From the NCBI RefSeq assembly GCF_043951865.1, contig NZ_JBINJF010000016.1, positions 43,077 to 107,076 on the forward strand: DNA of 64,000 bases, given 5' to 3'. This document shows, in pieces, positions 18,394 to 26,305 of the stretch. Under the pieces are notes generated by a model. It was not told the DNA's origin, did not search any database, and saw only the letters and a program-made list of their open reading frames with translations. A program made the position numbers and the translations under genes. Positions within the stretch are counted from its first letter, which is position 1; every line of letters begins with the position of its first letter. This DNA comes from JAMQKA01 sp043951865. GTDB taxonomy: Bacteria > Bacteroidota > Rhodothermia > Balneolales > Balneolaceae.

Positions 18394-19425
18394 ATGGATT
18401 ATAGAATGCTCGAGCTGATGGCACCCCCGGATACGATCAGGGAGGCGCGGAAGGTTGTGGAACAGGAGCAGGTACTGGGAGTATGGACCGATACCCTGGA
18501 TGACAGCTGTTCCATCCTGCGCGTATTGATTAACACCAATCGAACGGAAGCGCTTTCCGACCGGCTGACCCAGAAGTTTTCCAGTGCCGACGGATTCCGA
18601 ATCATGCTTTTTTCTGTTGAGGCGACGGTACCGCAGCCGGAGGTTGACCAGGAAGATGAAACGGCGGATGACACGAACGGCGAGAACGACTCCTCGAAAA
18701 GCGACTTGGGTCGAATAAGCAGGGAAGAGCTCTATGCGGATGTATCCAGCGGAAGCGATCTGAACTGGGTGTATATCGGAATGGTTATTTTGTCGACGAT
18801 TGTGGCGGGAGTGGGATTGGTTCGCGATGATGTCGCCGTTATCATCGGCGCCATGGTGATCGCCCCGCTGCTCGGTCCCAATGTTTCAATGGCGCTGGCT
18901 GCTACGCTGGGCGACCTGAAACTGGGCTGGCGGTCGCTGAAGGCCAATGCGGTGGGCGTGTTTTCATCTTTGGCGGTGGCTTTATTGATGGGATTACTTA
19001 TGGAAGTGGACCTGAATTCCCAGCAACTCATCAATAAAACAAACGTTAGTATGGGAGATATCAGCATCGCCCTGGCGGCAGGAAGTGCTGGCGTACTTGC
19101 GTTCACCCGTGGCGTGCCGGCAGCGATCGTGGGAGTAATGGTGGCGGTTGCCCTGTTGCCGCCGCTGGTTAACGTGGGACTGCTTCTTGGGGCTGGATAT
19201 ACCGGCTTGGCGGTCGGATCCATGATTCTCACGTTTACCAACCTGATCTGCATCAACCTGGCCGGTATCCTTACCTTCTTGATGCAGGGCGTTCGGCCCC
19301 GAACCTGGTGGGATGCTCAGAAAGCCAAAAAGGCGGCTCGTACGGCTATCGCCATATGGTTGGTCTTGCTCATAATTTTAGCCGTTATTATCTGGTTCTG
19401 GAACCTGACTTTCAATCCCCTGTAA
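18394..19425 (+). CDS. DUF389 (TIGR00341) membrane protein
   Basis: 343 residues from the ATG at 18394; a TTG 13 codons earlier is in frame but lacks support. N-terminal cytosolic ferredoxin-like part of about 75 residues, an acidic linker (DQEDETADDTNGENDSS), then six to seven membrane helices with the DUF389 motifs VRDDVAVIIGAMVIAPLLGP and GVPAAIVGVMVAVALLPPLVN. The family is widespread in bacteria and archaea; transport or sensing has been proposed without proof. Divergent from lysS across 254 bp. Confidence 0.88.
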   Translation: MDYRMLELMAPPDTIREARKVVEQEQVLGVWTDTLDDSCSILRVLINTNRTEALSDRLTQKFSSADGFRIMLFSVEATVPQPEVDQEDETADDTNGENDSSKSDLGRISREELYADVSSGSDLNWVYIGMVILSTIVAGVGLVRDDVAVIIGAMVIAPLLGPNVSMALAATLGDLKLGWRSLKANAVGVFSSLAVALLMGLLMEVDLNSQQLINKTNVSMGDISIALAAGSAGVLAFTRGVPAAIVGVMVAVALLPPLVNVGLLLGAGYTGLAVGSMILTFTNLICINLAGILTFLMQGVRPRTWWDAQKAKKAARTAIAIWLVLLIILAVIIWFWNLTFNPL

Positions 19426-19436
19426 CATTACGATTC

Positions 19437-19480
19437 AAGCTGGCATGGATGGTCGGCAGATATAGCCCGGATTTTTCGAG
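19437..19480 (+). repeat. family 3 repeat, partial copy
   Basis: Aligns with the first 40 bases of copy 2: AGCTGGCATGG then TAGCCCGGATTTTTCGAG, compared with AGCTGGCCTGG and TAGCCCGGATTTCTCACGAG. The palindrome is absent. It lies just before the phosphopantetheinyl transferase gene. Confidence 0.5.
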
Positions 19481-19509
19481 AACTTTGATGTTGGTTTTCA
19501 ACCAGCGTA

Positions 19510-20187
19510 GTGAGACTTTCAACCAAGGATTCATTAATCAGAGGTATAAGTTTGGAAAATATAACAGCTCTGTACCGATCTCTATTACCGGAAGATTTGC
19601 ATGTAGCGATGGGAGCGATTGGCCGGCAATACTCCGCTGGCTTGTTGTCCCCGGCCGAACGGGAGGAATACCGGCAGATCAGTCACCAGCGCCGCCGTAA
19701 TGAGTTCCTTACCACGCGGGGCCTGATAAAAGAGCTGGTCGGAGAGATGGGGCTGGATCAAACCGTTTTTGAAATACAGAAGGATGGGTTTGGTAAACCG
19801 TTTGGGATATACAGCAATGCCCGCTATCACCTCAGTTTGGCTCATACCTCGGAAAAGGTGGTGTGCGGAATATCGCCCACTCTCCCGGTAGGGGTGGATA
19901 TTGAGCCGGTCGGACGTACGGTGGCAGAACGGTTGAGGAGGCGGATTCTGCATGATGAAGAGCGCGCTTTGCTGGCCGATCAGCCGATTGTGCGGATCTG
20001 GACGCTAAAAGAAGCGATGGTAAAGCTCGAGGGAAAAGGGCTGCGCACCAACTTGAATAAATTGAAATTACAGGTGGAGAGTGACCGGCTGTTTACCGGC
20101 TTTTTTGCTGATGATAAAACGGCGATAATTTGTAGCTTACGGCATCGCAACCACTGGGTGGCGGTGGCGTATTACAGCCGGGGATAG
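19510..20187 (+). CDS. 4'-phosphopantetheinyl transferase (Sfp type)
   Basis: 225 residues from a GTG at 19510; a TTG at 19552 (start ...ENITALYRSLL) is an alternative. The enzyme moves the phosphopantetheine arm of CoA to acyl-carrier or peptidyl-carrier proteins. Catalytic motifs are VGVDIEPV (Asp130, Glu132) and IWTLKEAMVKLEGKG (Glu168, Lys172 region); the substrate-binding SLAHT motif is at 109-113. Two-subdomain Sfp-like layout. No biosynthetic cluster is adjacent, so the carrier protein target is unknown. Confidence 0.85.
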   Translation: MRLSTKDSLIRGISLENITALYRSLLPEDLHVAMGAIGRQYSAGLLSPAEREEYRQISHQRRRNEFLTTRGLIKELVGEMGLDQTVFEIQKDGFGKPFGIYSNARYHLSLAHTSEKVVCGISPTLPVGVDIEPVGRTVAERLRRRILHDEERALLADQPIVRIWTLKEAMVKLEGKGLRTNLNKLKLQVESDRLFTGFFADDKTAIICSLRHRNHWVAVAYYSRG

Positions 20188-20254
20188 AGCCAAAACAGGC
20201 GGTCTATTTTCTATGAAGAGAGCTCTGCCGAATCTCCGTTTCTCCCGTTATTTT

Positions 20255-20306
20255 AAATCAAATCCTCATTTATGAGGGATCAACTTCCGTCTCGAATTTG
20301 TTCAGT
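20255..20306 (-). repeat. family 2 repeat copy
   Basis: On the minus strand it reads CTGAACAAATTCGAGACGG then CCTCATAAATGAGGATTTG, with the central hairpin intact. It lies in the gap before the DUF2520 operon. Confidence 0.7.
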
Positions 20307-20384
20307 TTCCATAATGGACCACCTGGTGGTGTAAGAAATCACCTGAAATTGAATGTCTGATACTTAAAATATAATCTTCACAGT

Positions 20385-21251
20385 ATGGGAAAAACGGTAT
20401 CGATCATTGGAATCGGGGCGCTGGGAAAGACGCTGGCCCGGGCACTCGAGCTGCAGGGGTATAAAATCTACAGCCTATTTAATCGGACGGTATCAAAAGC
20501 GGAAGACCTGGGGAGTGAGCTCAATGCCGGCATCGTCGGCTCAATCCCGGAATCTGCCGGGGATTTGGGGGAACTCACATTTATAACGGTTGCTGACGAT
20601 GCGATTGGAGCTGTGACAGGTCAACTGGCAGGTCAACTGTGGGACCTCTCTTCGTGTACGATTGCGCACTGCTCCGGAAACGAATCATCGGAAATACTGG
20701 AACCCCTGAGTGGCGCCGGAGCAGAAATTGCTGCATTTCACCCGCTGCAGACTTTCAATCCAACCTCTGCACCCGGTATTTTCGGGGACATCTATATTAG
20801 CCTGGAAGGACAGGCGGGAGCGGTTGATCAGCTGGAGCTGGTGGTTTCCCGCCTGGGAGCGCATCCACTTCATGTAACGCCGGAGGCCAAATCGTACCTG
20901 CACGCCGCGGCCGTGATGGCATCGAACTACCTCATTACGCTGGTGCACCTTTCCGGAGAGATTGCCGGGCTGGGAGGAGTCGATCCATGGGAGGCACGTA
21001 AAGCCCTGCACGCGCTTGTGCGTACAACCGCCGAAAATGCGTCTGCCGAAAAGTTGTCTTCGGTGCTGAGCGGTCCCATTGCCAGGGGAGACCTGAAGAC
21101 GGTGAAAAAGCATGTGCAACTGCTGGAACAAAATGAGCATCTTGCCTCGTTATACAAACGACTCGGGTTGGAAACGGTAGCTCTGGCAAGACAAAAAGAG
21201 GGGATTACCGATGAGGAAGTCGTACAAATAACGAAGTTGCTGAAGGATTGA
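20385..21251 (+). CDS. Rossmann-fold DUF2520 protein (ProC-like)
   Basis: 288 residues. N-terminal NAD(P)-binding Rossmann fold with VSIIGIGALGKTLARAL (dinucleotide-binding glycines), then a helical dimerisation domain like that of pyrroline-5-carboxylate reductases and the DUF2520 C-terminal domain (LHAAAVMASNYLITLVHLSG). The family segment AAFHPLQTFNP is present. No substrate is established. First gene of a probable four-gene operon: it overlaps the next gene by 4 nt (TTGA). Confidence 0.85.
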   Translation: MGKTVSIIGIGALGKTLARALELQGYKIYSLFNRTVSKAEDLGSELNAGIVGSIPESAGDLGELTFITVADDAIGAVTGQLAGQLWDLSSCTIAHCSGNESSEILEPLSGAGAEIAAFHPLQTFNPTSAPGIFGDIYISLEGQAGAVDQLELVVSRLGAHPLHVTPEAKSYLHAAAVMASNYLITLVHLSGEIAGLGGVDPWEARKALHALVRTTAENASAEKLSSVLSGPIARGDLKTVKKHVQLLEQNEHLASLYKRLGLETVALARQKEGITDEEVVQITKLLKD

Positions 21252-21619
21252 GTACCGTGAAATATTCTGATGCTAACCGCAAAGATTTTTATGACCGTGT
21301 TTATGAGGTGGTGGAGCAGATCCCAAAAGGTAAAGTGACCACCTACGGGGCTATAGCTTCGTATCTGGGTGTGGCCTCCGGGGCGCGGATGGTTGGATAT
21401 GCCCTGAATAATGCCGCCGAAGCGGAAATTCCGGCCCATCGTGTACTGAACCGGCTGGGAGAGCTCACTGGACGGGGGCATTTTCCCGGCGATACGATGC
21501 GCGAGCGGCTCCGGCAGGAAAATGTGACATTTGTTGCAGAATACACCGTTGATATTGAGCAGCATTTTTGGAATCCGGAAGAGATGAAAACCGAATCTAA
21601 TCAGACTTCGCATGAGTGA
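21248..21619 (+). CDS. alkyltransferase-like protein (ATL, MGMT family without active-site Cys)
   Basis: 123 residues with the DNA-binding domain of O6-methylguanine methyltransferases: FYDRVYEVVEQIPKGKVTTYGAIA (recognition helix region), GARMVGYALNN, then IPAHRVLNRLGELTGRGHF. The Cys of the PCHR active site is Ala63 (PAHR), the hallmark of ATL proteins, which bind O6-alkylguanine and hand it to nucleotide excision repair instead of removing it. Start TTG at 21248 overlaps the previous stop; GTG at 21257 is possible. The 3' end overlaps the next gene by 8 nt. Confidence 0.9.
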   Translation: MSTVKYSDANRKDFYDRVYEVVEQIPKGKVTTYGAIASYLGVASGARMVGYALNNAAEAEIPAHRVLNRLGELTGRGHFPGDTMRERLRQENVTFVAEYTVDIEQHFWNPEEMKTESNQTSHE

Positions 21620-22127
21620 AAAAATTGTGTTTCAAGCTGTGTTGGCATCTTTAATTTTCTGTTTCGTATTCCTGGAGGGAGAGCTGCGGGCGCAGCAGGT
21701 ACCAGACGCGCAGCTGATAAAAGATATTAACGGGGAGGAACTGCAGGAGCTGGTCGACTCCTACCAGGGAGAGAAAGCCGTGTTGGTAAATATGTGGGCG
21801 ACGTGGTGCGGCCCCTGCGTTGAGGAATTTCCTCACATCATAAAACTGCAGCGGAAATATGTAGAAAAACTGCAGGTTATTTTTGTTTCTGCGGATTTTA
21901 AAAAGGAAGATGCCCTCCGGTTCCTGCGCGAGCAGGGGGTAGACTGGACGACCTATTTTAAAACAGGCGGTGACGAGGCGTTTATCAATGCGATCTCTGA
22001 CAAGTGGTCCGGCGCAATGCCGTTTACAAAGATTCTTGACGCCAGCGGTAACCTGGTGGCAAGTTGGGAAAACAAAGCTGATTTTTCTACATTTGAAACG
22101 AATGTCAAACAAGCCATAAATCCTTAA
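21612..22127 (+). CDS. secreted TlpA-like thioredoxin-fold protein
   Basis: 171 residues with a signal sequence (residues 1-28, cleavage near LRAQ) and one thioredoxin-like domain. The redox motif WCGPC is at residues 65-69 (Cys66, Cys69) in VNMWATWCGPCVEEFPH; the cis-Pro region is AMPFTKI. TlpA/ResA-like proteins work as periplasmic disulfide reductases or oxidases. The start overlaps the ATL gene by 8 nt and the next thioredoxin-fold gene begins 5 nt after its stop, so the four genes are almost certainly one transcript. Confidence 0.9.
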   Translation: MSEKIVFQAVLASLIFCFVFLEGELRAQQVPDAQLIKDINGEELQELVDSYQGEKAVLVNMWATWCGPCVEEFPHIIKLQRKYVEKLQVIFVSADFKKEDALRFLREQGVDWTTYFKTGGDEAFINAISDKWSGAMPFTKILDASGNLVASWENKADFSTFETNVKQAINP

Positions 22128-22132
22128 AAATC

Positions 22133-22765
22133 ATGAAGAAAAGAACCTTGACAACTACCGCGTTATTGAGCTTGCTTATCGGAATTACAGCGTGGGCTTT
22201 TTATCCCGCCGATACTGCCCCCGTCGAGGAGCTTGAGCTCGGCAGCCAGGCCCCGATGACGGAGACCGAGGTAAAAGATGTATCAGGTGAAATGCTGACC
22301 CTTGCCGGGGTGGCTCAGGAAAACGGACTGCTGGTTATTTTCAGCTGTAATACCTGTCCGTGGGTAGAAGCGTGGGAGGATCGGTACAACCCGATTGCCA
22401 ACCTCGCAGCGGAGAAAGGGATCGGGATGATCGCATTAAACCCGAATACGACTTACCGCGACAGGGGGGATGGATTTAAAGATATGAAGCAGCGTGCGCA
22501 AGAGATGAACTACCAGTTCCCCTATGCGCTGGATGAAAGCAACAGGCTGGCCGATGCGTTCGGGGCCAGCAAAACACCCCACGTATTCCTTTTTAACTCC
22601 GACCTGGAGCTCGTATACAAGGGGGCTATCGACGACAATGCCAAGTCGGCGGAGGAGGTGAGCCGGCACTACCTGCGTGATGCAATTAATGAACTGGCGG
22701 CCGGAGAAGAAATTTCGACCAGGAGTTCGCAGTCGCTGGGTTGCTCCATTAAACGGGCGCGTTAG
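22133..22765 (+). CDS. redoxin-domain (AhpC/TSA-like) thioredoxin family protein, exported
   Basis: 210 residues. An N-terminal signal or anchor (about 1-23), then a redoxin fold with the motif SCNTCPWVEAWEDRYN (Cys72, Cys75), followed by NPNTTYRDRGDGFKDMKQRA and TPHVFLF. This Cys-Asn-Thr-Cys variety is typical of a Bacteroidota family of thioredoxin-like periplasmic proteins. Peroxidase activity is possible but unproven. Last gene of the DUF2520-ATL-TlpA-redoxin operon; a strong terminator follows at 22822-22864. Confidence 0.85.
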   Translation: MKKRTLTTTALLSLLIGITAWAFYPADTAPVEELELGSQAPMTETEVKDVSGEMLTLAGVAQENGLLVIFSCNTCPWVEAWEDRYNPIANLAAEKGIGMIALNPNTTYRDRGDGFKDMKQRAQEMNYQFPYALDESNRLADAFGASKTPHVFLFNSDLELVYKGAIDDNAKSAEEVSRHYLRDAINELAAGEEISTRSSQSLGCSIKRAR

Positions 22766-22821
22766 AGCTGTTTTACATGCGGTCAACCTGAGAAATTACC
22801 GTACATCACGGGGAAAATTTT

Positions 22822-22864
22822 ATGAGGTTTGTCTATTGGGCAAACCTCATTTTTATTTTATTTT
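22822..22864 (+). terminator. rho-independent terminator after the redoxin operon
   Basis: Perfect 10-bp stem ATGAGGTTTG / CAAACCTCAT (22822-22831, 22841-22850) with a 9-nt loop, followed by TTTTTATTTTATTTT. It ends 8 nt before queD, so queD-queE must have its own promoter within or just around this sequence, or rely on read-through. Confidence 0.92.
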
Positions 22865-22872
22865 GAGGGGTT

Positions 22873-23256
22873 ATGCCAACATGGAAACTTCATACGGAAT
22901 TTACGTTCGACGCCGCCCATTTTATTGAAGGATACGACGGGAAATGCGGTCGCATGCACGGCCATTCCTATCGGGTGCAGATGAGAGCGGAGTCAAGCGA
23001 GCTGAATCCCTCAAAATATTTGGATTCTCCGGACATGGTATGCGATTTCCGGGAACTAAAATGGGCCTCGAAAGGGGCTGAAAAAGGAGGATTGGATCAC
23101 AGTCTCCTGAACGAGGAGCTGCCCTGCGCGACCACCGCTGAACGCATAGCGGAATTTATTCACCAGGAAACCAGCAAGCGCATTCCGGATAATATAAGAC
23201 TGACGGTTACGGTTTGGGAAACTGAAGACAGCTGGGTTGAATACACCGAAGACTAG
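22873..23256 (+). CDS. queD: 6-carboxytetrahydropterin synthase QueD
   Basis: 127 residues. Second step of queuosine/7-deazaguanine synthesis: dihydroneopterin triphosphate to 6-carboxytetrahydropterin. Zinc ligands His16, His29 and His31 (FDAAHF; RMHGHSY), catalytic Cys25 (GKCGRMHGH). The catalytic His/Glu region is GLDHSLLNEELP and the C-terminal VWETEDSWVEY. ATG start at 22873. queE begins 2 nt after the stop. Confidence 0.95.
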   Translation: MPTWKLHTEFTFDAAHFIEGYDGKCGRMHGHSYRVQMRAESSELNPSKYLDSPDMVCDFRELKWASKGAEKGGLDHSLLNEELPCATTAERIAEFIHQETSKRIPDNIRLTVTVWETEDSWVEYTED

Positions 23257-23258
23257 CA

Positions 23259-23909
23259 ATGTTTACTTCTACAGAAATAGCAGACGATCTACTGAATGCG
23301 GAATCCTTCGGAGAGGAGGAATACCCTTTGATGGAGGATTTCTATACCATCCAGGGTGAGGGAGCCCATACGGGAAAGGCCGCCTACTTCATACGAACGG
23401 CCGGTTGTGATGTCAACTGCTGGTGGTGCGATGTCAAGGAGAGCTGGGATGAGGATGCGCATCCCCGGGTAGCGGTGGAAGAGATTGTACGCCGGGCCAG
23501 GGAGAGTGGCGCCCCGATGGCGGTCATAACGGGAGGCGAGCCACTGTTGCATAACCTCGATCCACTTACCTACAGGCTCAGGGAAGCGGGGCTCAGCGTC
23601 CATATCGAAACCAGTGGTTCTTCACCACTCTCCGGGTATCTTGACTGGATCACGCTTTCTCCCAAACGGTTTAAAGAGCCGGTCGAAGAGATTTTTCCCT
23701 ACGTGGATGAACTTAAAGTCGTGGTGCTCAGGCAGAAAGATATTGAATGGGCGGAAAAAAATGCCGATAAATGCCCAGATGACACCACACTCCTGCTGCA
23801 ACCCGAATGGGATACGCCCTCCTCAATGGAGCTTATTGTGGATTACGTCAAAAAAAATCCCAAATGGGGCATTAGCCTGCAGACGCATAAGTTTTTGGGG
23901 GTTAGATAG
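23259..23909 (+). CDS. queE: 7-carboxy-7-deazaguanine synthase QueE
   Basis: 216 residues. Radical-SAM enzyme converting 6-carboxytetrahydropterin to 7-carboxy-7-deazaguanine. The cluster motif is CDVNCWWC (Cys50, Cys54, Cys57) in RTAGCDVNCWWCDVKESW; preceding FYTIQGEGAHTGK is the family's substrate segment. The GGEPLL motif for SAM binding follows. Co-transcribed with queD. The other queuosine genes (queC, queF, tgt) are not in the window. Confidence 0.95.
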   Translation: MFTSTEIADDLLNAESFGEEEYPLMEDFYTIQGEGAHTGKAAYFIRTAGCDVNCWWCDVKESWDEDAHPRVAVEEIVRRARESGAPMAVITGGEPLLHNLDPLTYRLREAGLSVHIETSGSSPLSGYLDWITLSPKRFKEPVEEIFPYVDELKVVVLRQKDIEWAEKNADKCPDDTTLLLQPEWDTPSSMELIVDYVKKNPKWGISLQTHKFLGVR

Positions 23910-23916
23910 TAAAAAG

Positions 23917-23993
23917 TGATAAGTAACGAGTGAACCTTTGCAAAACCCTCTAACGAGTAATAGATAAGGAAGTATCACCTTTTCATTCGTTAC
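23917..23993. repeat. heptamer-like repeat patch with a family 1 end fragment
   Basis: Reads as near-heptamers (AGTGATA AGTAACG AGTGAAC). GTAACGAGTGAA (23923-23934) can pair with TTCATTCGTTAC (23982-23993). A 19-bp fragment with the family 1 end (GAACCTTTGCAAAACCCTC) is bracketed by direct repeats TAACGAGT. Confidence 0.5.
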
Positions 23994-24011
23994 TCCCGGC
24001 TCGTCTTTATA

Positions 24012-24047
24012 GTAAAAAAGCCCGCACCTTCAAAAGGCACGAGCTTT
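24012..24047 (-). terminator. rho-independent terminator after citrate synthase
   Basis: On the minus strand a 14-pair stem AAAGCTCGTGCCTT / AAGGTGCGGGCTTT (three G-T wobbles) with a 3-nt loop, followed by a run of T. It starts 27 nt after the citrate synthase stop codon. Confidence 0.88.
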
Positions 24048-24073
24048 GTAAAACGTTAAGAAGTGCTAAAGAA

Positions 24074-25237
24074 CTATCGCTCCTCAACCGGTACCCAATC
24101 CTGGTTTTTTTCTCCGATGTACAGTGCTCTTGGGCGAATCAACCGGTTGTTTTCAGCCTGTTCAATATAGTGGCCGGTCCATCCGGAAACTCGGCTCATG
24201 GAAAAGATACAGGTGTAAAGGTCAGGCTTGATCCCCATCGAGTAGTAGACTGTAGCGGAGAAAAAGTCGACATTGGGGTCGATATTTTTCTCACTTTTCA
24301 TTGTTTCGAGGATCGCCTCCGACCAGTTGTAGAGCTCAACATGACCCGTTTCCTCCGAAAGCTGTTTAGACATGCTGCGCAGGATTCTGGCCCGCGGGTC
24401 CATAGTTTTGTATACGCGGTGACCAAAACCCATTATTTTTTCCTTGTTGGCGAGTCGCTCCTTGACAAACTCAACCGGGTCGGCATCTTGTTCCTCAATT
24501 TCAAGCAGCATATTCATAACCGCCTGGTTGGCTCCCCCGTGAAGAGGACCTTTCAGCGCACCGATCGCCCCGGTAATGGCAGAAAACATATCCGATTCGG
24601 TGGCACAAATGGTACGGCTGGTGAAGGTGGAGGCGTTCATGCCGTGTTCGGCATGGAGTATCAGGCAGAGATCCATGGTCTTGGCAGCCTGTTCACCCGG
24701 ATGTTCGCCATTGAGCATGTAGAGAAAGTTGTGGGCGGTATTCTTGTCGCTCAGCGGCGAGACCGGTTCTTTGTCATTTCTTATTCGATCAAAAGCCGCA
24801 ATAATCGTGGGCATTTTGGCAGCGATTGTAATCGCTTTGTCAACCCAGCCGTCGGGGCCGTTTTTTTTCCCCGTTTCATAAAAGTCACCCAGCATAGACA
24901 CGCCGGTGCGGAGCACCGACATCGGTTCCGCCGAGGCTGAAGTATTGCGGATATACTGGAGCACCGGTTCGGGGAGGGAGCGCGCTTTCTGCATTTTTTT
25001 GTTGAGCTCATCGAGCTCTTGTTGGTTCGGCAAACGGTCGTGCCAGAGCAAAAAACAGACCTCTTCAAAGGTGGCATTTTCAGCCAGTGTTTCTATGCTG
25101 TACCCGTCGTAGATAAGCTCACCTTTCTGTCCATCAATAAAACTTTTCCGGGAGCTAAATGCGATGATACCATCCAGCCCCTTGTTAATGTGAGGATACT
25201 GACTTAAATCAATCTCTGTTTTTACACTCTCGGCCAT
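24074..25237 (-). CDS. gltA: citrate synthase
   Basis: 387 residues, the short bacterial/archaeal type. Condenses oxaloacetate and acetyl-CoA in the TCA cycle. Active-site residues visible: His in GPLHGGANQAVM, His in GFGHRVYK, and Asp in NVDFFSATVYYSMGI. Other markers are HAEHGMNASTFTSR and RPRALYIG near the end. 2-methylcitrate synthase is the main alternative, but no prpB/prpD genes are nearby. Last gene of a minus-strand run, 188 nt after mazG, and closed by the terminator at 24012-24047. Confidence 0.95.
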   Translation of the reverse strand: MAESVKTEIDLSQYPHINKGLDGIIAFSSRKSFIDGQKGELIYDGYSIETLAENATFEEVCFLLWHDRLPNQQELDELNKKMQKARSLPEPVLQYIRNTSASAEPMSVLRTGVSMLGDFYETGKKNGPDGWVDKAITIAAKMPTIIAAFDRIRNDKEPVSPLSDKNTAHNFLYMLNGEHPGEQAAKTMDLCLILHAEHGMNASTFTSRTICATESDMFSAITGAIGALKGPLHGGANQAVMNMLLEIEEQDADPVEFVKERLANKEKIMGFGHRVYKTMDPRARILRSMSKQLSEETGHVELYNWSEAILETMKSEKNIDPNVDFFSATVYYSMGIKPDLYTCIFSMSRVSGWTGHYIEQAENNRLIRPRALYIGEKNQDWVPVEER

Positions 25238-25425
25238 GCCTGTTCTCCGGTTTTAAATTGGTTTTATCGGTTATAAAATTCGGTCCAATATAATATGGAA
25301 GCGATAAAATATCAGGTCCTAACTTACGTAAATGCTTTAGCTACTTCCATTTGCTACTCTTCAAACATTCAGGAAGTTATGAACGTTTGCAATGTATTGA
25401 ACAAAATTGAAGAATGTATGAAAGG

Positions 25426-26193
25426 TTATTCGCTGGATTTAGCCTCTTCCCAGTAGGCATCCATCTGTTCTAATGTAGCTTTGTTGATCTCAAGTCCCTC
25501 TTTGTCTAACTTTTCTTCCACGAAGCGAAATCGCTGTTCAAATTTTCGATTCGTTATCCGGAGAGAATCTTCTGCATCTAGCTCATAAAATCGCCCGAGG
25601 TTGACGAGCGAAAACAGCAGGTCCCCAAACTCGTTCCGGCACTCTTCCCGGTCTTGGTTTTCAAGCGCTTCCTTCAGCTCATCCAGCTCCTCTTTTACCT
25701 TGTCCAGCACCTGCTCTGCTTCCGGCCAGTCGAAGCCCACATTTGCGGCTTTCTCCTGCATGCGTTGGGCTTTGATCAAGGCGGGCAGATGATTCGGAAC
25801 GCCCTCCAACACCGAGGTTCTGCCTTCTTTCATCTTGATGGTCTCCCAGTTTTCCGCGACCTGCTGTTCATCACGTACGACTTCATCCCCAAACACATGC
25901 GGATGACGCTGAATTAACTTCTGCTGGATTGACAAGATCACATCTTCGATCGAAAATGAATCGGTTTCCGAGGCCATGGTGCTGTGGAATATCACGTGAA
26001 GCAGCAGATCGCCGAGCTCTTTTTTGAGTTCCTCAAGATCATTTCGGTCGATCGCTTCTACCGCCTCATAGGCTTCCTCAATAAGGTTGTCTTTTATGCT
26101 CTGGTGGGTCTGTTTACGGTCCCAGGGACACTCTTTCCTGAGAATTTCAATAATTTCAACAAGATCGTTAAAGTTTTTCGATGCCTCAATCAT
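25426..26193 (-). CDS. mazG: nucleoside triphosphate pyrophosphohydrolase MazG
   Basis: 255 residues with two MazG-fold halves: the first has the motif LIEEAYEAVEAID and ELGDLLLHVIFHS, the second ELKEAL...EFGDLLFSLVNLGRF. Acid residues of the EExxE and ExxD metal-binding motifs are retained in both halves. Hydrolyses NTPs to NMP and pyrophosphate, cleaning damaged nucleotides and modulating ppGpp responses. Same strand as the upstream AsnB-like gene, with a heptamer inverted repeat between. Confidence 0.95.
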   Translation of the reverse strand: MIEASKNFNDLVEIIEILRKECPWDRKQTHQSIKDNLIEEAYEAVEAIDRNDLEELKKELGDLLLHVIFHSTMASETDSFSIEDVILSIQQKLIQRHPHVFGDEVVRDEQQVAENWETIKMKEGRTSVLEGVPNHLPALIKAQRMQEKAANVGFDWPEAEQVLDKVKEELDELKEALENQDREECRNEFGDLLFSLVNLGRFYELDAEDSLRITNRKFEQRFRFVEEKLDKEGLEINKATLEQMDAYWEEAKSSE

Positions 26194-26207
26194 TACAAAC
26201 TCGTACG

Positions 26208-26299
26208 GGTTGAAGGTTGAAGGTTACAGGTTGAAGATTATAGGTTGCAACTGTGTCAAACATCCTTCAACCTGTAACCTTCAACTTTTAACCTGTAAC
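26208..26299. repeat. heptanucleotide repeat forming a 21-bp perfect inverted repeat
   Basis: Six heptamers (GGTTGAA, GGTTGAA, GGTTACA, GGTTGAA, GATTATA, GGTTGCA) run from 26208 to 26249, and about five more of the same unit appear on the other strand up to 26299. 26216-26236 and 26265-26285 are perfect inverted repeats with a 28-nt loop. It occupies nearly the whole 112-bp gap between mazG and the AsnB-like gene. It could act as a terminator-like or RNA-stabilising hairpin but lacks a clear T-run. Confidence 0.85.
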
Positions 26300-26305
26300 A
26301 GATAA

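Noticed and set aside
26208..26299. Possible CRISPR array
   Set aside because: The unit is 7 bp without spacers and appears in both orientations; it is a heptamer repeat, not direct repeats with spacers.
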